This document shows, piece after piece, positions 11,201-20,615 of a stretch of DNA of 64,000 nucleotides. Origin of the DNA: Turritopsis dohrnii (Eukaryota; Cnidaria; Hydrozoa; Anthoathecata; Oceaniidae); assembly GCA_027922465.2 (NCBI GenBank), contig BQMF02000334.1, forward strand, positions 62,001-126,000, read 5' to 3'. The first letter of the stretch is position 1, and each line of letters opens with the position of its first letter. The notes below the pieces were generated by a model. It had not been told where the DNA came from and did not search any database. It saw only the letters and a program-made list of their open reading frames with translations. Made by a program: the position numbers and the translations under genes.

Positions 11201-14200
11201 ACAAAAATTTAATACATTTAAAGACAAATCTATAATCCATCAACATAGAAATACCTGTTTGATCCAGAGAGGAGTAAATATGAGTGCAAGATAAGCCAGC
11301 ATATGAAAGAAGCTGAAACAGCAAACGATCAAGGTGAGGAAGGATACAACTTTTATTTTATATCATTCATTATTGTTGTTTATATCTAGTTTTAGAGAAA
11401 ACAATTACTTCAAAAGTTATATGACTGAAGTAATCTGCTGAAACCACCGGTTAAATAATATGAAATCATACGGGGCTTGTGGTGTAGTGGTCATACAGTA
11501 GTATTCATGCTTGTTTGATCTCAGTTCGATTCCGGTAATGTGCAATGGAAATTCCTAACATTCTTGAGAGATGGAAATAACCAAGGAATTTTAATATCGG
11601 CTGTTAAAGTCCACCAAGTCAGACCTTGGAAAGTCTCACTCTAATCCTCTTACTCAGACCATGACAGGAGCAAGGTAACTTTTGGCTGAACCTCTCCTGC
11701 CGTCTGAGAACTTTAGTTTGTAAAAGTACCAGTAAAATGAAAAAAAAACAAAAACTACAAAGTTATGAGGTATTATTTAAGGCTTATAATAATCGCTAAA
11801 TTTAACGTATAATTTAAACAGCATAATTGCAGTTTCCTTTCTTATATCAAAACCATAATCATTATCAACATTGCTTCCCAACCAAGGCACGACCACTCAA
11901 CAGCAACTTAAAACCAATGAAATCCACTTAAAAAAGTAAATGTTATATTGATTTGATATAATGACAAAAAAGAAGAAAGAGCACACCTCTTGAAGATATT
12001 CGACATGATGCTTTGTTGATACAAATATAACTGTCTGTTCTACTGATGAAATAACGTCTTGTAGGAGGTGCAACAAGCTAGCTAAATAATTGGAATTACC
12101 ATTGCAAGGAAAGATTCATGTTAGACATGGCTGTGGCTTAAACAGGGTTTTGTTACTTCATGTTCATATCAAAAGTATGTGGCACGACACTATATTACTA
12201 TTTTGGAAAAGCTGGATGTCACGTTGGACAAAGAAATATCATAACATATGCTATGTTCATTCATCATTAAAATTTGCATAGGTAAGAGAAGGGAAAATGG
12301 AAATGCATTGTGCACTCAGGCATATTTCCAAGCACCGTATAACGGTAGTAGAAACTCAATCCTTAATTGAGTTTCAAAACTCAATGCTATCAATTTGAAA
12401 CTCAAAAGATTTATAAACTTAGTTCAATCTCAATTTTGTACTTCTGTGTTCCGCAAAAACATGAGAAAAGTCCATTTCATCCATTGTCTTTGGAACGTTC
12501 GTACAGCATTTAGCCTAACGAGATTCTCAGCCACTCAAGAGCGCCATGGGGTCTTTCGGCTATGATTTTTAAATAAACAGTTGTAAGGCCGACCTCCACT
12601 TGTGCGATATTTTTTGCGCATGCTCAGTGACAATTATTGCTCAACATTGTGTGTTTGGAAGTAGTATTCGATTCTACTTTTTCAGGCGGCTGCGCATTCA
12701 TCTAGCATGTGAGCCAATCAAATATCAAGAAAAATGCAAACGTTGTGAAAAACTGTAAACATTGCGAAAAAAGGAAATGCTCAACATCATGAGTTTCTTT
12801 ATTAATTGGAGATTCAAATTAACTGGCCCGCGACACTACGTAAATGAATGAAAATAAACACGCACACCTGTGTTTCATTGACCTGTTTTATAATTAAAAA
12901 AGCTATTGGTTTTACATAAGTGTGCATGACTATAATGAGTATCTAAGCAGCTGCATGCGGATTTGTAAGTTTCGAAATCTGGAAGAAAAAAATTACTAGT
13001 CCATTCTTTCGCAATGGCTACAAGTGAATGAAACTAATCAAAGCAACGGAAAGAATAGCATACTTTTTTGACAAGTGAGTGATTCTGTCTGTCGAAAAAT
13101 AATTAAGAGTTGGGAACAGGGTTGGGTTTGAACAAACGAAACAACACACTGTAAGGAAAAAATGATCACTGGCGCATGCATTTGTTCACTGTTAAGGATT
13201 GTTAGTTCGCCCCTTGCATTGTCCTTTTCTATCATCTTCTCCTTTTTTCTTGTGAGAAGACTCTAGAGTTTGTCATCCAATAATGCGAATCTACTTTGCT
13301 CGCGGAGCAAAGTAATTATAGCCAACTATATACGTTGATATTGTGAAAAAAGAAACAGAATCCCCTGGACCGCCTGCAAACTGCTTTTAAACTCAATCTT
13401 CCAAAAAAAAAACGGTAGTAGCAAGAAGTGCTTGAAAATATGCCTGTGCACTTGCTAATGACTAAACACCAGTTGTCAAAGACATATTGCAACATGAAAA
13501 GCATTAGAGAAATAACAAAGGTAACTCCTTTTACTTTATCTTAGACTGGAAAGTTAAAGGGATCAATAATGAAAATATAATTCCATTCTTATCTTGATAT
13601 TTTAATTATACACATCACAGTCTGTAATTCAACAGATCATTCAAAATGGACTTCACAAACAAAAACTTCTCTTACCCAACTTATCTTCATGCCTGAGTAG
13701 AAAAAACTTCATCTGAAACGAAACACAAAAACAGAGATAATCAGGGAAACAACAATTTATCTAAAAGAAAATAAAAGTAGCTCGCACCACTTGACAGTCA
13801 AAAAATAAGAATTCACAGGACATTTTAATAACATCCTAAACACAAAACAAGAGAAAAATCCTCGCTTTTCAATTCCAACTCAGTTTAAATGAAAATACAA
13901 AGAGGAGACAGGCAAAAAGAAACACACCTTGAGTTTGTCACTTATCTTTGTATCCACATCCAATCGTATCAAAGTTGGATCTGTTAGACCAGCGGTGGCA
14001 AAATCAACTAGTACTTTTGGTAATGTAGCAGAGAAAAGAACAGTTTGCCTGGAAGTAAAGAAAAAATCATAACATCAGCAACCCTCAACTTTTAATTTTA
14101 GCAACCCTCAATCTTTTAATTTTTAATCAATGTACAAAAGACAAACAATGAATATAGGCTTGACCAATATCATAATTCTGTTTGGTGACTGTGTAACTGA

Positions 14201-16634
14201 ATCAAAATGTTTAATTTTACCTGGAATCTGGAAGTCTTCGGATAATTTCTTGCAATTGCTCTTGGAATCCCATTTCAAATAATCTGAGAACAAAGACAAA
14301 AGAACAAAATAAACAATTTGTAAACAATCCACAGTATAAGAAAAGAAAATACCACTTCCACAAGATAATTTAACTGAAAAGGTTCCCTAACAAATAAGTT
14401 CTGCTTGTTTACAATTTGTATTGTTCAACTCTTTCAAAATTTCCACGTGGAAATAGTATAACCCACTCTCCAACTGACAAAGTGGTCATTATCAAAAAAA
14501 TTTCTATTTCCACAAGTCATAACATTTGAACTACGTTTCATAAAAATGTTTTATCAAAATTTAAAACAAAAACCGAAAACTTTGAAACAGATGTAGAATT
14601 GAATTTGGATGGTTTCGTTATAAAAACTCTGCAAGTGAAACATTAAGTTTTTGCAGTTTACCTGTCAGCTTCATCGAACACAACATATTCAATGCTGTCT
14701 AGTCTTTTGGTTTCCATTTCGACGAGTAGATGAAGAAATCTCCCAGGTGTGGCAATTATTCTAGAGGGAAAATTTAGTATTAATAATATTAATAATAAAA
14801 ATGAGCAGAATACATTATGTAAGCATAGTTATATAATGCCAATAATAATGAAACAAAGTGTACGTACACATCAGGATTTTGATGAAGTGAAGCGAATTGG
14901 TTTTCCATACTTAAAGAAAAGCATAGAAAGAAAAGAGATTAAATATTGTGATGGGAAAGAAACTTGATTTGGGTAATCGAGAATAACGCATGAAATACCA
15001 ATTACCCACCTGTCACCACCCAGTACTAACGAAAATTTCAAGTCTAGATGTTTCCCAAGCTATGAAAGGAATAGGCCAGTCAAAATTCAATGTAAACGAC
15101 TTTAAACGAATCTTTGAGGGAGAGCTAATGTTATAACACACCTCTTTGGTAAACTTCATTGTCTGAAGTGCCAGTTCTCGTGTAGGAGACAGAATAAGAG
15201 CTCGTGCACCCTATAAAAAAAGGTGTGTGAAATTTGAGGAGACAGAATAAGAGCTCGTGCACCCTATAAAAAAAAAGTGTGTGAAATTTGAGGGCTTTTT
15301 CCATCAAGAAGTCTAACATGCCTTTTAGATTGTTTCATGTTGTGTGTACCACACTTCCAGCCTGCTCTCATTAGTACTAAAAACAAAATGCTACCATTCT
15401 TTATCCAAAGTGTGGACAGATATGTTGAATAGTCTTTAGACAAGAGAGGAAGAGTTGGAAACAATTTTGAACTGTGGATATCACAATCAACTAAGAACTA
15501 AAGTAACAATACCTTAGTTGAATGAACTTGTAGCTTTTCAAACATAGGAATAAGGAAGGCTGCTGTTTTTCCAGAACCTGTTTATAAGAAAAGATCATGG
15601 TGATACACACTTTGAAAGCAAGATGACAGAAATTGTTTGGGAATTGGTTAACCTGTCCTGGCCATGGCAACGACATCTTTTCCATCCATAATCAATGGAA
15701 TAGTCTAAAGAACGATAACAACATGATGAATGAGTAAAAGAATTAACAAAAGCAATAGATTAGCTTTTCCTATTATTACCTTAAAGATATCGTTTTTCAT
15801 TTTATTTCATAGCATTACCGCTACCAGCAAAAAGAAACAATATGAATCCAAAGTATAGTTGAGTTTTAAATCTCAAACTGACCATAGATCAAAATCCCTT
15901 GATGTGTCATATTGACAAAATTTAAAGATTTGTTACCTTCCTCTGAATGGGTGTTGGGACCTTGTAGCCTTTGTGAAGAATACCTTTCAATATCAAGTGT
16001 GACAAGCCTGCATGAGGAATGAATTTCATTGTCAAATTTGTTCAGAAAAACAATGCAGATCTCTTATGATGAGCCAACAGGACCATTAAAAGATAAGAGC
16101 AAAACTTACCAATTTTTTGAAAGCCACCTGATTGACTTTTCTGCTTTTTGTTTTGGTTTTTGACCAATTCTCTAGTGCTGAATGGCTTATCATCAGCTTC
16201 ATTTTCATCAGTTAACTAAGACAGGGGAAGGAAGAAAAAAGATAATGCAATTTAGAAATGATCACCAATAATACAAAATACTGCAAAAAACAAGAACGTT
16301 TCATGCTTGAATAAATGCAACGTAACAATTTTTAGTCAGTTCATAACATTGTCTTTGCCAAGCAGCTGCTTAAAGAGAAACTTAATACCTTTTCCTGTTC
16401 TAGTTTAGTTACTTCATTAGTTTTTTCTGCGATCTCAAATTCACTGTCATCAGAATCACTCAGCTCTTTTTTCTTTCGCTGCGAAACACTCTTATTGGTC
16501 TTCCTTGATTCTTTATTTATTTTATTGGAGTCTTTTTTCCCTCTTGACTTTTCACTGACAATTGTTGTCCTCTTATTCGATTTCTGAGTCAGTTTTCGAT
16601 TTGGTAATGTTGGTGGTTTTCTAGATTTTGCCAT
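2703..16634 (-). CDS. DDX54: ATP-dependent RNA helicase DDX54 (Dbp10 type), about 28 exons
   Basis: This is a DEAD-box RNA helicase of the DDX54/yeast Dbp10 group, which works in the nucleolus on 60S ribosomal precursor RNA; the vertebrate protein also acts as a nuclear receptor co-regulator. Located exons total about 820 codons against 881 in human DDX54. Start is the ATG at 16634 ([11 protein letters not shown]); a second in-frame ATG four codons upstream is possible. All core motifs are readable: Q motif [19 protein letters not shown], Ia PTRELALQ, Ib [42 protein letters not shown]. The orthologue call rests on the C-terminus: QHTPG and DGLLGSIPQ after the core, then [29 protein letters not shown] and a basic end. 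The same strand carries TBL3 upstream. One short linker exon between 5857 and 4013 was not found, although phase shows that it must exist. Confidence 0.95.
3418..3535. mobile_element. CCAGTGGG-type palindromic MITE, copy 1 (about 118 bp)
   Basis: The unit starts ccagtgggcaaaatcg and ends cttgcccactgg. The inner parts of its arms are also inverted: aaaaaatcactgcgatgaag on the left, cttcacagtgattttcaac on the right. A small palindrome, tttctatagaaat, lies near the middle. It sits in a DDX54 intron. At least five more copies or pieces lie elsewhere in the window. Confidence 0.75.
4440..4740 (-). mobile_element. tRNA-derived SINE-like unit (minus strand)
   Basis: Read on the minus strand from about 4735, a head with an A-box-like stretch (gacgtggtatatcga) is followed about 50 bases later by a B-box-like ggttcaatccctga, the spacing of a tRNA promoter. 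The rest, down to about 4440, is unrelated sequence ending near an AT-rich tail (tatttacttatttatttacg on the plus strand). The tRNA identity is lost. It lies in the large DDX54 intron between 4014 and 5856, which otherwise shows no exon I can support. Confidence 0.5.
5668..5790. mobile_element. CCAGTGGG-type MITE, diverged copy 2
   Basis: The right half is clear (tgcacttccccaaagtgatt then ttcacccactggg). The left end is decayed (gttaaaatatcaccgtggag). It is in the same DDX54 intron as the SINE-like unit. Confidence 0.6.
6365..6422. repeat. Short tandem duplication in a DDX54 intron
   Basis: The string agaaccaatcac followed by a T-run, cctctagcat or cctctaacat, occurs twice in a row with a period of about 30 bases. 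It has no evident function. Confidence 0.5.
7530..7645. mobile_element. CCAGTGGG-type MITE, diverged copy 3
   Basis: The right arm reads attcacttcctcgcagtgat and ends at gaacactggg; the left arm (atcacagcggaggagcgcc) is partly decayed. It lies in the DDX54 intron between exons ending at 7445 and 8163. Confidence 0.55.
7849..7974. repeat. Tandem repeat, 42 bp x 3
   Basis: Three nearly identical 42-base units, each beginning ctggaagtcatg and containing tatacacacgataatcac. Since 42 is a multiple of three, the array stays open on both strands, which creates two repetitive open frames. It is inside a DDX54 intron and has no support as coding sequence. Confidence 0.9.
8377..8497. mobile_element. 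CCAGTGGG-type MITE, copy 4 (about 121 bp)
   Basis: Starts cccactggacgaaaaatcgt and ends caaatttacccactggg. The internal match to the copy at 3418-3535 is strong: tcactgcgatggagagcatt on the left, the tttctatagaaatgcactcc centre, and cttcacagtgatttttcat on the right. It is in a DDX54 intron. Confidence 0.75.
8960..12081 (-). CDS. DDX54: DDX54 exons 13-18: RecA-like domain 2
   Basis: Exons: 12081-11987 ([20 protein letters not shown]), 11312-11255 ([11 protein letters not shown]), 10239-10172 (ARKINIAKF and VTDIA), 9967-9883 ([18 protein letters not shown]), 9755-9697 ([15 protein letters not shown]) and 9032-8960 ([13 protein letters not shown]). The 23-codon exon at 10239-10172 is buried in a large intron but joins with correct phase on both sides and completes motif V. 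Motif V reads TDIAARG rather than the common TDLAARG or TDVAARG, a conservative change. The arginine fingers of motif VI are present. Confidence 0.95.
10390..10900. repeat. Degenerate tandem repeat, unit about 115-125 bp, four copies
   Basis: The phrase aatttgcacggatcacattt followed by gaaaggtgctgatttc recurs near 10470, 10588, 10702 and 10829. Between copies come aaattggccaatttaggcc and aaatttcgaaaggtcttcaa. It fills the DDX54 intron between the exons at 10239 and 11255. Small minus-strand open frames over it are repeat artefacts. Confidence 0.8.
11470..11757 (+). mobile_element. tRNA-derived SINE
   Basis: Starts with a tRNA-like head: A-box-like ttgtggtgtagtggtca near 11477 and B-box agttcgattccgg near 11523, about 45 bases apart. 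A body of about 200 bases follows, with an A-rich tail (aaaaaaaacaaaaact) near 11740. The order of head, body and A-tail is that of a Pol III-driven SINE moved by LINE enzymes. It is in the DDX54 intron between 11313 and 11986. Confidence 0.65.
12317..13446. mobile_element. CAGG-type TIR element G (1130 bp, non-autonomous)
   Basis: The left end caggcatatttccaagcac and right end gtgcttgaaaatatgcctg are inverted repeats, extended further inside by cggtagtagaaactcaatc and gattgagtttaaaagc-like partners. The 6-bp direct repeat tgcact flanks both ends (12311-12316 and 13447-13452). No transposase frame is inside; the interior carries an unrelated repeat shared with element C. It sits in the DDX54 intron between the exons at 12081 and 13676. 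Confidence 0.75.
12585..12790 (+). repeat. Dispersed repeat shared with 47989-48240
   Basis: From aaggccgacctccacttgtg to gaaatgctcaac this stretch matches, on the opposite strand and with divergence, a block inside element C. Shared pieces include the start, tgcgcatgctcagtgacaa, and atttgcaatgttt-like runs near the end. It is a dispersed element carried inside two different TIR transposons. Confidence 0.65.
13676..16634 (-). CDS. DDX54: DDX54 exons 1-12: basic N-tail and RecA-like domain 1
   Basis: Exons: 16634-16389, 16215-16110, 16007-15937, 15704-15653, 15577-15513, 15210-15142, 15059-15010, 14909-14868, 14760-14662, 14283-14221, 14048-13928, 13712-13676. Every join keeps phase. Exon 1 codes a lysine- and serine-rich tail with an acidic patch (DSDDSEFE), typical of nucleolar targeting. 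Exon 2 carries the group-specific SGGFQKIG lead-in, exon 3 the Q motif, exons 4-5 the P-loop (split inside the first glycine of GSGKT), exon 6 PTRELALQ, exon 9 ATPGR and the DEAD box, and exon 11 the SAT motif. The ATP-binding Lys and the DEAD acidic pair are intact, so the helicase should be active. Intron lengths range from about 75 to 380 bases. Confidence 0.95.
15185..15290. repeat. DDX54: Tandem duplication (about 52 bp) over a DDX54 splice acceptor
   Basis: The block from ggagacagaataagagctcg through accctataaaaaaa to gtgtgtgaaatttga is present twice in direct tandem, near 15185 and near 15237. Each copy contains a full splice acceptor (ctatag on the minus strand) and the first 25 or so bases of exon 6. 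The copy at 15210 joins the intact exon; the upstream copy is a decoy. Confidence 0.85.
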
Positions 16635-18413
16635 GTTCAGTATCACTATCCTTGAATTTGTTACTTTTATTATTTCTATTATCTTTTATATTCTCTAAAA
16701 AAACATGAAATATTAAAGAAGTCATTCTACATGCAGGCAAAGGCTGTAAAACAACCATACAAAAAAATAATAAACACAACTACAAATTACATGATGACTT
16801 CCTTAAGGTTCCTTTAAGCTTAATCTCCACGGATTTTCACGAAATATCTCTTAGCATAAATTAACAACCCAAACGTCATTGATTTAAATTCATCATTCGG
16901 TTCAAAAATGTAATTATGGAATGAAGGTTTTAAGCATTCTGTTTTTATTTTATGGAGTTATTGGTTTTTTATCACGTTCATCTTAATTGTGTGTAAAACC
17001 ACATAAAGGTGTACAGTGTTTTTTTCGACGCCCCGGCTGAACTGGACAACTTGCCTATCATTTTTTATTGGAAATGCTTAGATCAGTTGAAAAAAATACA
17101 AGATCAATTACACAAATTATGTGTGCAAAGAAAAAAATGATATAAATTTAAGGAACTCAGTATTCAAGAAAATCTAAAATAAAACTACTTCAAAAATTTT
17201 GTCAGAAAATAACTAAAAAACTTGTCACTTTATTATGACAAGCAATGTTTTTCATTTACAGCAACTGTAACTCCAATTTTTCAAGGTGAAAATTTCAACC
17301 TAAAAGGAGTCTGGAATTAAAGTTAATGTTTTTTGTAAACACACTAACTGAAGGAAGCAGAATAGGATTAGGAGGTTAAGGGAAGCTCATTAAAACTATC
17401 CTCTCATACCACTCATACAAAATGAATTTTAAATGACCACATTATTATGACCAGTAAATGTGTTGTTTATCAAAGAAAACAAAAAGATAGCCAATTGTAT
17501 TTTTCTGAAAATAAAAATTCTACAAGAAACTTGTAAAAATCCAACGCACGCAAGTGACAATAAAATGTTGAATGTCCAAAAAAAAGTAAAATAACACTAT
17601 GGTTATTTAGGAAAAGTAAAAAACAGTCTCCTCTACAGCATCAAAATACTCTATTGTGCAAGATAGTAACTAGCTGCTTTTCAGAAGCAGTCTCTATGAC
17701 AGAGATGCCAACTTCATTGATTCCCAAGTGTAGTCAATGAACATGGATTGCTAAATAAAAACGATATTCAAAAATGAAAAAAGTCAGAACAACCTCAGTG
17801 AGCGAATTCATTGAAAAGTCACGAAAACAAAATGTGTTTACATTGGAATGGTGTATATATTGTGACGGTTTGAGGGAAATTCATAACAAGTTATAATTTC
17901 TGATAAATTCATCAGTAAAGTACTGATTATCAAACAATAATTAGTAGATTCTTATTCTGCCTACGCTTAATTTATCAAGAATTAAAAACAAAATGCAAAA
18001 TGCAAAACCAATACGTTGTGGTTTTATAGAATGGAACACTTCAGCACAGACCCCAGAGGCAAATTTGTTGCAAAGGAGTGTCTTTCTATATGAATATACA
18101 CGTTATTTCAACGAATTATGCACTTCATCGCAGTTATTTTTTGCTGTTTTTGTCCCCAGTGGTAGTGGAATTATCCGCATCAAAAAAATCCAGGCGTATT
18201 CTTTCGGTTTGCAGTACTCTGATTATTTCTTAGAATTTTTGCTATCAAAACATTGTATACTTTCTTTTGAAAAAGTTCTTTTATTGCTGCAACATCAATT
18301 CCATGCGTTTGAAAATTTGTTCTAAAATGTTTGCAGTGTCGTTGCGGATGGTTTCTACTTATTGGTAGTGGGTCATGTGTTTCAAGAAGTCGTCAATTAT
18401 CGGAGTAACTATT
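16635..18413. other. Intergenic gap between DDX54 start and TBL3 end
   Basis: This holds the DDX54 promoter and 5' leader next to 16635 and the TBL3 3' region near 18413. The middle is AT-rich and has no exon-like sequence. A diverged CCAGTGGG-type MITE fragment lies around 18035-18165, and a plus-strand open frame over it has no recognisable motif. A reading of the minus strand ending in a stop at 18359 is discussed with TBL3. Confidence 0.6.
18035..18170. mobile_element. CCAGTGGG-type MITE, diverged copy 5
   Basis: The right arm (atgcacttcatcgcagttat, then tttttgtccccagtgg) matches the family; the left arm is weak (ttgcaaaggagtgtctttct). A second scrap of the right arm lies at about 18670-18725 (ctacacaatgatttttcaac then gcgctagtgg). 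Confidence 0.5.
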
Positions 18414-20615
18414 TTACAGGAAGATTGTAACAGCAAAAGCATTCTTCTTCTGTAAAATTTTCTCAAAGATGCACTCCAGGACATTCACAGCCATTCCATG
18501 ATCTGGAATTTTCGAGAAACTTCTTACTCATACGACGTGACTAATAGCTATTTTTTAATTGGAAACCAAGGAAATTATGAATAAAAAACTACTATAACCT
18601 AAATCGCAAAAAATAAATTATCAGTATTATAACTTATAATTTTCCCTCAAACCATCACATAATTTATGTCCTTTCTATGAGAATGTAGCACTACACAATG
18701 ATTTTTCAACAAGTGCGCTAGTGGTTCCGGGATGACAAAGGGAGTTTTACAAATTCAATAGGTGTTCCAGAAGAAATTCATTTCAGACAAGCAATATTAC
18801 CTGAACTAGGTCATTCACTCGTTCATAATGTCTCTCTATGAAAAGAAAACAAACAAATAAAAAATTCTTGTACACTTATTAGTCCAGTTATCCAATATAA
18901 AAAATCGAATAAGTAATAACAGTTTCATAACAGTTTCTTGCTGGTCTATCAACTTGCCAGGGAGATAGAAGTGACTTTGAAAAATAAAAATCATTACCAG
19001 TGTACGGAAGTAACGATTCAATAATCTCTTTAATTCTTGGCATCTGGAGAATCTCGTCTGGATGTTTACAATGTAAAATGTGTGAGAGAACTGTAAGAAA
19101 AACAAAACAAAAAACAATGTATCGTTTCCATTTCCTTTCAAATCAAAGAAAATCAAGGATAAGACCGCTATGAAAGCCCTGACAGCTTTGGCAAACTTAT
19201 AGAGTATCTAGTTTTCTATAGGAATCACAGCAATCACAGATAACTAGTGTCATTTTATTTTTTTATTGAATTCAAAATAAAACTTAAATGAGTAGAGTAG
19301 TTGCCACCAGTATTGTTGCAACATTCTGCAAGTTCACCATACTGCTGATGTGTGCATATTTGATATAATTAAGTGTTGTTAGAGAGCTTTAAACATTTTA
19401 GTTGTGGTTTTCATGCTACACCTTCAAGCCCTGCTGATTGAGTTGATGTGTAGTTAGGGAAGCCAACCAACCTTCAACATCCTAGATTACAATGAGTAAA
19501 TGTACACCTATGCAAGATATTAGCCAGATTGTGTGAGAGCTGTGATAGTTAACCAATCTCTCAGACAATGTTCATTTTGTGGTCATGAAAGCTTACTTCT
19601 GCTGAAACACTGCTTAGCTCCCTCAATTAAGGAAAGGGTGGCATGTCTGATGTTACCAGTTATTATAGGGTGGCTTGATAATAAGGATTACCTGTTTGAG
19701 ACACAAAACTCTTCTTAGCATTCGTATTCCAATCACACATGAATCCAAGTAGAGATTCCAGTTGGTCGTTTCGCAAATTTTTGATGACTCTTTCAATCAT
19801 TTCTCGTCCACCATCATCATACAGCATGTCTGAGAAAAACATGCTCGAATTTGAAAACATGCATTAACAAAATCATTAGGAATAAAACCTTCCTTTATAA
19901 ACATAACTCAAAACAACTGTTGTTATTTTAGACTATGAACAGAACAGAATTGAGGCACACCAAGATTTCTCAAAACATTACAGTGCTATAATCAACTGTA
20001 ACTAAAACTACCTCGGAATATATTCAAGACACGGAAGGGTTGGTCCATAGTGATTGCAAGACCAATAGCCACATCATACTTCTGTTCATGGATCAAGTTA
20101 CTCAGTTCTTGTTCGCTAAACACGGAATACAATGCCAAACAGTCTGAAGCTGAGTGATCGATTTTAAAAAAGATGGCTGAGTTCTTTCCTTTTACATAGA
20201 TACTGTGTTTTATGGATTTTAGTTTCACAAATGAATTATCAAAACTCCCATCTCTCCATGTCAGAAGGTGATGAAACATAGAATCATGGAATGAACAGAA
20301 AGTTCCTCCATCTTGTAGAGCTTATAAAAGCAACAAAAAAATGCATGGAATTATTTGTTTACAACATATATCATTACTGAGATAACATCAATGAAAGATT
20401 TCAATGACCTCACACCTGCTCACCTACTTCCCCAATCTCAATTTTAGAACCAGATTGTTTTCATAACCACATTGCCAATAACTCCCCCTCCCCCACCACC
20501 CTGGAGAATTGAGTCTTACATGAATGGTAGAATGAAAAATAACGTAAAAAAAATACTTTAGGATTATTGATGCTTCTTTTTCTTCTTCTTCCCTTAACTT
20601 TTCCTCAGTAACATC
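18414..20615 (-). CDS. TBL3: TBL3 exons 23-28: UTP13 C-terminal helical domain; last exon uncertain
   Basis: Exons: 20615-20557 (DVTEEKLREEEEKEASII), 20115-20012 (NLIHEQKYDVAIGLAITMDQ), 19829-19692 (MIERVIKNLRNDQLESLLGF), 19090-18998 (PRIKEIIESLLPYT) and 18835-18801 (ERHYERVNDLVQ). The next acceptor, at 18450, gives a short phase-0 end, KKNAFAVTIFL then stop at 18416-18414. A different frame of the same stretch reads PIIDDFLKHMTHYQ with a stop at 18359-18361 and looks more like the usual TBL3 end (FLDFLWHNMK), but no splice choice I can see reaches it in phase. The true end is therefore either a short variant tail or hidden by a one-base problem. Confidence 0.8.

Noticed and set aside
17993..18325. 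110-codon plus-strand frame between DDX54 and TBL3
   Set aside because: It runs through a diverged MITE copy and has no family motif or splice partner.
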